Source of the DNA: Candidatus Cloacimonadota bacterium
GTDB lineage: Bacteria > Cloacimonadota > Cloacimonadia > Cloacimonadales > TCS61
Direction of reading: 5' to 3'
DNA length: 10,059 nucleotides
Assembly: GCA_018654125.1 (NCBI GenBank)
Contig: JABIME010000265.1
Span: 1-10,059, forward strand
A program made the translations under genes and the position numbers. Below the pieces are notes generated by a model. The model was not told where the DNA came from. It made no database searches and saw nothing but the letters and a program-made list of their open reading frames with translations. This document shows positions 5,725 to 10,059 of the stretch, piece by piece. The number at the start of each line of letters is the position of its first letter. The stretch's first letter is position 1.

Positions 5725-6590
5725 GAGAAATCGTAATAATTTCAGGGAAAGGTGGAACAGGAAAAACCTCGATCACAGCTTCTTTTGCCTACTTGGGTGG
5801 GAAAGATGTAATAGTTGCTGATTGCGATGTAGATGCAGCTGATATGCATCTTCTCATGCAACCTGATTTAGCTGGATCTAAAGATTTCTATAGCGGACTG
5901 CTCGCAGAAATCAATCAGGCAAAATGCATTAAGTGTGGAAAATGTTCCCAAGTTTGTCGTTGGGATGCAATTCCAGTTATTGATAACAGATATGTTGTTC
6001 AACCTCTCGATTGTGAAGGTTGCGGATATTGTGCACTTGTTTGTCCTAGAGATGCAATAAGTATGAATGAGCAGAATGTAGGGAAATGGTTTTTGTCTAA
6101 TGTGAAAACAGGCACAAAAATGGTTCATGCAAAACTAGAAATAGGGGCAGAGAATTCAGGTAAATTAGTTGCTAAAGTAAAGAATGAAGCAAAAATTTTA
6201 GCAGAGAAAGATGGAAAAGTGATAGTTATTGTAGATGGCTCACCTGGTATTGGATGTCCTGTTGTATCTTCACTTTCCGGTGCAAGTTATGTTGTACTTG
6301 TTACTGAGCCATCTGTATCTGGTATCCATGATCTGAAAAGAGTTTATGAACTTGTTAAGAAGTTTGGAATTAAAGCTGGATGTATTATCAATAAAGCAGA
6401 TATTAATTCAGATAAAACAAAAGAGATACATAAGTTCCTAAAAGAAGAAAAACTTGAATTAATAAATGAAATTCCTTATGATGAGAATTTCACAAAAGCT
6501 ATGACAATGGGAAAAACAATTGTGGAATTTGATAATGGGAATATAAAGCAGATTTTAGAAGATAGTTGGAAAATAATAAGGGAAGTATAG
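5721..6590 (+). CDS. MinD/Mrp-family ATPase with inserted 2x[4Fe-4S] ferredoxin domain, second of pair
   Basis: Paralogue of the preceding gene, 289 residues, same COG1149 architecture. Walker A GKGGTGKT is at 9-16 (Lys10, Lys15), then DCDVDAAD, the second of the two sub-types that usually occur together (the partner has DVEEPN). The cluster motifs are C69xxC72xxC75xxxC79 and C98xxC101xxC104xxxC108P, at exactly the same residue numbers as in the partner. The DGSPG switch begins at Asp172, and Cys179 in the GCPV motif is kept. AGGAG at 5708-5712 and the ATGA overlap show translational coupling. Known paired relatives belong to the ORP complex, where they were linked to cell-division positioning; an Fe-S or Mo-Cu cluster carrier role is equally possible from the fold. 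The substrate of the pair cannot be read here. Confidence 0.92.
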   Translation: MREIVIISGKGGTGKTSITASFAYLGGKDVIVADCDVDAADMHLLMQPDLAGSKDFYSGLLAEINQAKCIKCGKCSQVCRWDAIPVIDNRYVVQPLDCEGCGYCALVCPRDAISMNEQNVGKWFLSNVKTGTKMVHAKLEIGAENSGKLVAKVKNEAKILAEKDGKVIVIVDGSPGIGCPVVSSLSGASYVVLVTEPSVSGIHDLKRVYELVKKFGIKAGCIINKADINSDKTKEIHKFLKEEKLELINEIPYDENFTKAMTMGKTIVEFDNGNIKQILEDSWKIIREV

Positions 6591-6596
6591 TTCATG

Positions 6597-6655
6597 GATG
6601 TACACAGAAAAATCCGGACATTATTTTATCCGTGTAATCAGTGAAGATCAGTGAA
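6597..6655 (+). repeat. Degenerate CCGTGT/CAGTG repeat with imperfect hairpin, second copy
   Basis: The stretch between the second ATPase and the second NifX-like gene. GAT-TACAC..GA-AAAAT (6597-6613) pairs with ATTTT..TCCGTGTAATC (6623-6639): 15 pairs with one A-C mismatch and two single-base bulges around a 9-base loop. ATCAGTGAA is then repeated at 6637-6645 and 6647-6655. The TATCCGTG core is the complement of CACGGATA in the gap at 4746-4753. There is no T run, so it is not an intrinsic terminator. Confidence 0.55.
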
Positions 6656-6671
6656 CCAAGAAGGAGATTAA

Positions 6672-7004
6672 ATGAAGATTTTACTCACAGCAAAAGGAAC
6701 AGAATGGGATTCTAAAATGGATCCAAGATTTGGAAGAACTGAGTTCTTCTTCATCTATGATGAAGAAACTAAAAAAATTGAAACTTATGACAATCGTGCA
6801 ATTGCAAATGAAGCTCATGGTGCCGGTCCTAAAACAGCTCAGAAGATGGCAGAATTTGGTGTGAATATACTCATAACAGGTAACGGTCCTGGTGGAAATG
6901 CTGCAGCTGTAGTTACTCAAACTGGCTCAAAAGTATTTGTTGGTGCTGGAGAAATGACAGTAAAAGAAGCATATGATGCATACAAGAATGGAGAATTGAA
7001 ATAG
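6672..7004 (+). CDS. NifX/NifB-C-like protein, copy 2
   Basis: Second PF02579-type single-domain protein, 110 residues. It has the family elements KILLTAKG at the start, MDPRFGR at 16-22, a GAGPKTAQKMAEFGV helix start and the ITGNGPGGNAA loop at about 68-78. It contains no cysteine at all, unlike copy 1, so any bound metal cluster would need His49, Asp, backbone or partner ligands; the Desulfovibrio orange protein likewise holds its cluster without covalent Cys binding, from what I recall. The divergence from copy 1 points to a different job, such as carrier against scaffold. AAGGAG, about 6 bases before the ATG, is a good ribosome site. It lies downstream of the ATPase pair across the 81-base repeat gap. 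Confidence 0.9.
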   Translation: MKILLTAKGTEWDSKMDPRFGRTEFFFIYDEETKKIETYDNRAIANEAHGAGPKTAQKMAEFGVNILITGNGPGGNAAAVVTQTGSKVFVGAGEMTVKEAYDAYKNGELK

Positions 7005-7044
7005 ATCTAGATTCCAAAGTATTTAGCCTTTAATATTCTAAATT

Positions 7045-7048
7045 GGAG
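7045..7048 (+). promoter_or_regulatory. Ribosome binding site fixing the permease start
   Basis: GGAG lies nine bases before the ATG at 7058. A longer reading from a TTG at 7043 would overlap this site and is rejected; the family starts with a hydrophobic helix just after the ATG. Confidence 0.65.
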
Positions 7049-7057
7049 ATAATTTAT

Positions 7058-8086
7058 ATGAATATTGTAATTGAAGTTTTAAAGCATACCTTAATGATAA
7101 CAGGCTTTGTATTTGTGATGATGCTCATCATTGAATACATTAATGTTCAAACGAAAGGGATTTGGCATAGCAATCTTGCACAATCTAAGTGGAAACAGTA
7201 TTTTCTAGCTGCTTTTTTAGGAGCAATTCCAGGATGCCTAGGAGCATTTACTGCAATAACTTTATTTTCTCATCGAATCATCTCATTTGGAGCAGTTGTA
7301 ACTGCAATGATTGCTACCAGTGGAGATGAAGCATTTATAATGCTGGCAATGTTTCCGCAAAAAGCAATTCTACTTACAGCTATCATTTTTGTGGTTGGAA
7401 TCATTGCTGGTTTTATCACTGATAAGGCTATCTCCCCGAGATATTTTGAATCCAGATTCGCAAAAAATAAATTTCCAATTCATGAAGAAAATAAATGTGA
7501 TTGCTATCCACACAAGAATTTTTTCTCAAATTTCAAGACAACATCAATTCCACGGATTCTAATACTCATCATCATATTTTTTTTCCTATTAGGAACTGCA
7601 GCCGGTGAGATCGGACCAGAAACATGGAACTGGGTTAGAATTACAATATTGCTTACTTCATTTATTGCTCTTCTCATTGTTATCACTGTACCCGAACATT
7701 TTTTAGAGGAACACCTTTGGCAGCATATTGTTGTGGTGCATATTCCAAAAATATTCTTATGGACTTTTGGAACTTTATTAGTAGTTCATATCCTTCTAGA
7801 ATTTATTGATATTAATACTTGGATCGCAAGTAATATGTTTCTAATCTTGGCTATAGCATTGATCGTTGGGATTATACCTGAATCGGGTCCACATCTTGTT
7901 TTTGTTACATTATTTGCTTCGGGAACTATCCCGTTCAGTATTTTATTAGCAAGTTCAATTGTTCAAGATGGACATGGAATGATACCAATGCTAGCTGATT
8001 CTAAACGAGGATTTTTTGCTGTAAAAATTGTAAATATTGTATTTGGTGCACTTGTTGGAATCTTCGGATTATTAGTAGGATTTTAG
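7058..8086 (+). CDS. 10-TM heavy-metal permease, ArsP_2 family (putative Mn/As exporter)
   Basis: Integral membrane protein of 342 residues matching the PF11449 type of putative 10-TM heavy-metal exporters, annotated elsewhere as arsenic efflux protein or putative manganese transporter. The sequence shows two halves. The first carries QYFLAAFLGAIPGCLGAF and MIATSGDEAFIMLAMFP. After a hydrophilic central loop with C147DC149YPH152, the second carries IPESGPHLVFVTLFASG and QDGHGMIPMLADSK. The two halves look like a distant internal repeat (IPGCLG.., SGDEAF against IPESGPH, QDGHG), and the acidic/His residues inside membrane segments are likely ion ligands. It follows NifX copy 2 by 53 bases in the same direction. 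Relatives often sit beside such clusters, which suggests transport of the metal they handle. The ion and direction cannot be decided here. Confidence 0.85.
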   Translation: MNIVIEVLKHTLMITGFVFVMMLIIEYINVQTKGIWHSNLAQSKWKQYFLAAFLGAIPGCLGAFTAITLFSHRIISFGAVVTAMIATSGDEAFIMLAMFPQKAILLTAIIFVVGIIAGFITDKAISPRYFESRFAKNKFPIHEENKCDCYPHKNFFSNFKTTSIPRILILIIIFFFLLGTAAGEIGPETWNWVRITILLTSFIALLIVITVPEHFLEEHLWQHIVVVHIPKIFLWTFGTLLVVHILLEFIDINTWIASNMFLILAIALIVGIIPESGPHLVFVTLFASGTIPFSILLASSIVQDGHGMIPMLADSKRGFFAVKIVNIVFGALVGIFGLLVGF

Positions 8087-8119
8087 AAATATATTTTTTA
8101 AATATTAGGAGAGAGAGTC

Positions 8120-8545
8120 ATGGAGTTTAGAAAATACCCAGAAAGAGAGATCACAAGCATTCTTTCTATTCCATTTATTTGGGGAATGCTATTATTCTTT
8201 ATAGTTTTTGATATCGCTTTGGAAATTTACCATCAGATCAGTTTTAGAATTTTTAGATTACCAATTGTAGATAGATCTAAATACATCAAAATTGATAGAC
8301 ACAAACTAGACTATTTGTCCTTCCCAGGTAAAATGAGATGTGCTTATTGTGATTATGCAAACGGTGTTCTGGCATATGCAGTAAAAATTACAGGTGAAAC
8401 CGAGAAATATTGGGGTGCCGTTAAACATGAAGCAGATAGTAATTTTATTGAGCCTCCTCATCAAAAAGATTTTGTAGATTTTGGTGATGAAGAAGAATTC
8501 GTAAATAGATTTAAACTCGAAGAAGAATCATTAGTCACAGATTAA
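8120..8545 (+). CDS. Small membrane-anchored CxxC protein, conserved hypothetical
   Basis: A 141-residue protein. Residues of about 12-36 are one strongly hydrophobic segment (PFIWGMLLFFIVFDIALEIY). A basic stretch follows (FRLPIVDRSKYIKIDRHKLD), then a conserved-looking core MRC74AYC77DYANGVLAYAVKI and TEKYWGAVKH, and an acidic tail. From memory, related hypothetical proteins share the CxYCxYANGxxAY core and carry a further Cys in a YWCPIKH-like segment; here that Cys is Gly. The CxxC may bind metal or be redox active. AGGAGAG (8107-8113) precedes the ATG. It lies 33 bases after the permease and 24 before the MFS gene, so it is probably in the same operon and may serve one of the transporters. 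The function is unknown. Confidence 0.75.
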   Translation: MEFRKYPEREITSILSIPFIWGMLLFFIVFDIALEIYHQISFRIFRLPIVDRSKYIKIDRHKLDYLSFPGKMRCAYCDYANGVLAYAVKITGETEKYWGAVKHEADSNFIEPPHQKDFVDFGDEEEFVNRFKLEEESLVTD

Positions 8546-8569
8546 TTTAGATAAGGTTAACATTATTTT

Positions 8570-9727
8570 ATGAAGAATAAGAAAAAATTTCAATTTGGGA
8601 ATGTACTGATCGTCTCATTCGCACATTTATCTCATGATATATATTCTGCTTTTTTGGCTCCACTTCTTCCGCTTCTTATCTCAAAACTGGGTATATCACT
8701 TTCTATGGCAGGGCTGTTAGATATTGCCAGAAAGATTCCTTCACTTTTTAATCCTTTTATTGGCTTAATCGCAGATAGAATTTGTGTACGATATTTTGTT
8801 ATTCTAACCCCGGCAATTACAGGTATTGCCATGAGTTTATTAGGTGTAGCTCCCAGTTACCCAATACTTCTAATTTTGCTTTTTGTAGCTGGTATCAGTA
8901 ATACACTATTTCATGTTCCATCTCCGGTAATGATAAAACATGTTTCAGCAGATCAGGTTGGAAAAGGTATGAGTTATTTTATGCTGGGAGGTGAACTTGC
9001 CAGAACAATTGGTCCACTTCTAATAACTGCAGCGATTTCCTGGTGGGGATTAGAAGGTTCGTGGCGTGTTATGCCTTTAGGAATTATCGCATCCACAATT
9101 TTATATTTTAAATTAAGAAACATAAGTATTAACAAAAAATTCCAAGATAAAAAGAAAGAAACAAAAGCGAAAGATACTTTTAAAAAGTTAATTCCATTTT
9201 TCGTTATTATTTCTGGAATAACTATTTTCAGAGCAGCTATGAAATTATCGTTAACTCTATACCTTCCAACATTCTTAACAAATCAAGGGAGCAGCTTATG
9301 GTTAGCAGGTATTTCTCTTGCTGTACTGCAATTCTCTGGAGCTATCGGTACTTTTTTTGCCGGACCAATCTCAGACAAATTTGGAAGAAAAAATACACTA
9401 CTAGTTACTTCAATAATCAATCCTATCTTAATGTGGATATTCATCTCTTCCAATGGAAGCTTCATGTTCCCACTTCTTATAATAATGGGATTTTTTCTGT
9501 TTGCATCAGGTCCAGTTTTACTGGCACTAGTTCAAGATACAGATTCTGATCATCCCTCTTTTGTAAATGGGATTTATATGACGATTAGTTTTGGTGTGAG
9601 TTCACTTATGGTATTACTAATTGGTTTTTTAGGTGATAGTTTTGGATTAATTCTAACCTATAAGATCTGTACAATACTATCAATTGCATCCATCCCATTT
9701 ATATTAATGTTAAATAAAAAAAAATAG
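8570..9727 (+). CDS. MFS transporter, fosmidomycin-resistance (Fsr)-like
   Basis: Major facilitator superfamily transporter of 385 residues, about 12 membrane helices. The N terminus SFAHLSHDIYSAFLAPLLPL has the His and Asp of helix 1 typical of the Fsr-like group, which exports drugs such as fosmidomycin or other small anions. The loop 2-3 signature is GLIADRICVR, an eroded GxxxDRxGRR, and its counterpart in the second half is GPISDKFGRK at loop 8-9. A charged central linker (KKFQDKKKETKAKD) joins the six-helix halves. The ribosome site is weak, AAGG at 8553-8556 with 13-base spacing, so translation may depend on coupling to the upstream gene 24 bases away. The next reading frame, a broken oxidoreductase, begins 11 bases after its stop. 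The substrate is unknown. Confidence 0.85.
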   Translation: MKNKKKFQFGNVLIVSFAHLSHDIYSAFLAPLLPLLISKLGISLSMAGLLDIARKIPSLFNPFIGLIADRICVRYFVILTPAITGIAMSLLGVAPSYPILLILLFVAGISNTLFHVPSPVMIKHVSADQVGKGMSYFMLGGELARTIGPLLITAAISWWGLEGSWRVMPLGIIASTILYFKLRNISINKKFQDKKKETKAKDTFKKLIPFFVIISGITIFRAAMKLSLTLYLPTFLTNQGSSLWLAGISLAVLQFSGAIGTFFAGPISDKFGRKNTLLVTSIINPILMWIFISSNGSFMFPLLIIMGFFLFASGPVLLALVQDTDSDHPSFVNGIYMTISFGVSSLMVLLIGFLGDSFGLILTYKICTILSIASIPFILMLNKKK

Positions 9728-9738
9728 AGGAGTTCAAA

Positions 9739-9831
9739 GTGAAGAACGATGATGTGATCATCATTGGTGGCGGACCTTTAGGGATTATCACAGAAGTTAC
9801 AGGGAAAAAACAAAACCCTGATATAAGTTGA
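9739..9831 (+). pseudogene. 5' stump of an FAD-dependent pyridine nucleotide-disulphide oxidoreductase
   Basis: A GTG start with a full ribosome site (GAGGAG, 9727-9732, 6-base spacing) opens a 30-residue frame, VKNDDVIIIGGGPLGIITEV and onward, ending at TGA 9829-9831. This is the FAD-binding GxGxxG start of NADH-oxidase/CoA-disulphide-reductase-type flavoproteins, which run to about 450 residues; GGGPAG is the usual form, here GGGPLG. After the stop the frame still reads I-stop-RKFE, resembling the SVLVIRKEE that follows in intact relatives, so decay by nonsense mutation plus a large deletion seems likely. Nothing of the rest of the enzyme is visible before the next gene. The gene was probably once co-transcribed with the MFS gene. 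Confidence 0.75.
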
Positions 9832-9838
9832 ATATGAA

Positions 9839-9871
9839 GAAAATTTGAATGAAGCTTATTCAAGGTTTTTC
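9839..9871 (+). terminator. Weak hairpin, possible terminator after the pseudogene
   Basis: TTGAAT (9845-9850) pairs with ATTCAA (9858-9863), and GAAAA (9839-9843) with TTTTC (9867-9871), leaving a small internal loop. The stem is AT-rich and the T run is part of it, so termination would be weak. Confidence 0.25.
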
Positions 9872-9933
9872 AATTCTCCTACTTTTTTATTGACCTGCAA
9901 ATTTGAACTAATTCTCTTGTCAGTGGAGATAAT

Positions 9934-10059
9934 ATGAAGAACATCGTAATAATCACCGCTGGAGGAAGCGGAACAAGAATATCGAATGAGAAAAAAAAGC
10001 AATTCATTCAAATTATGGATCGCCCATTATTGTTTTGGACTATAGATAAATTTGTAGAT
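9934..10059 (+). CDS. IspD/TarI-type cytidylyltransferase, 5' part
   Basis: The first 42 residues of a nucleotidyltransferase that joins CTP to a sugar or polyol phosphate. The CTP-binding signature TAGGSGTR is at residues 8-15, followed by KKKQF at 20-24, where the family has PKQF/Y, and RPLLFWTIDKF, the start of the first long helix. These fit IspD (2-C-methyl-D-erythritol 4-phosphate cytidylyltransferase of the MEP isoprenoid pathway). The related ribitol-5-phosphate enzyme TarI, or a fusion with IspF, cannot be excluded because the rest lies past the window. A TGGAG site (9924-9928) precedes the ATG at 9934. The gene starts about 100 bases after the oxidoreductase stump and probably begins a new unit. 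Confidence 0.8.
   Translation, partial: MKNIVIITAGGSGTRISNEKKKQFIQIMDRPLLFWTIDKFVD

Noticed and set aside
4858..6590. ParA/MinD plasmid or chromosome partition pair
   Set aside because: The inserted double ferredoxin domain and the NifX-like neighbours point to the metal-cluster branch of the superfamily; there is no parB-like gene or centromere-like repeat array.
4726..6655. Composite transposon bounded by inverted repeats
   Set aside because: There is no transposase and no target duplication that I can see, and the repeats are short and degenerate; kept only as a finding about flanking repeats.
9890..9918. TTGACC at 9890-9895 as the -35 of an ispD promoter
   Set aside because: No acceptable -10 lies 16-18 bases downstream; the best AT-rich hexamer, TAATTC at 9909, is only 13 bases away.

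Overview
The window (about one third G+C by eye) looks like a chromosomal stretch from a low-GC, anaerobic, diderm bacterium. Diderm is suggested by an RlmL-type rRNA methyltransferase, a lipoprotein and a secreted phosphoesterase. Anaerobic is suggested by two ATPases with inserted 2x[4Fe-4S] ferredoxin domains, two NifX-like proteins, and DUF134 and DUF5320 proteins, a set concentrated in anaerobes. I would guess Candidatus Cloacimonadota or another FCB-like lineage, with low confidence. All genes are on the + strand. No RNA genes, CRISPR arrays, transposases or integrases are visible, and no gene-free gap exceeds about 150 bases.

Layout. 1-807: 3' part of a THUMP/RlmL-type RNA methyltransferase. 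879-2643: a two-gene unit of an exported PPP-like metallophosphoesterase and a small lipoprotein, ending at a terminator (2668-2696). 2728-3126: an unrecognised single gene between two terminators. 3250-8545: a metal/iron-sulphur cluster with DUF134 HTH/zinc-ribbon protein, DUF5320 protein, an internal terminator or attenuator (4046-4088), a small unknown protein, NifX-like 1, twin MinD/Mrp-type ferredoxin-ATPases (4-base overlap), NifX-like 2, a 10-TM heavy-metal permease (ArsP_2 type) and a small membrane CxxC protein. 8570-9727: an MFS exporter of the fosmidomycin-resistance type. 9739-9831: the 5' stump of a decayed FAD-dependent oxidoreductase. 9934-end: the start of an IspD/TarI-type cytidylyltransferase.

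The main system is the 3250-8545 cluster. NifX-like proteins encoded with paired ferredoxin-containing MinD ATPases is the signature of the anaerobe-specific orange protein (ORP) complex of Desulfovibrio vulgaris (DVU2103-DVU2109 region), whose NifX-like member binds a Mo-Cu-S cluster. Here a DUF134 protein is the only visible regulator, and a metal permease sits at the downstream end. A plausible reading is cytosolic assembly or carriage of a metal-sulphur cluster by the ATPases and NifX-like proteins, with the permease moving the metal. The substrate cannot be read from sequence. Two degenerate intergenic repeats in opposite orientation sit exactly in the two gaps flanking the ATPase pair, and the internal terminator has no obvious promoter after it, so the downstream genes may depend on read-through.
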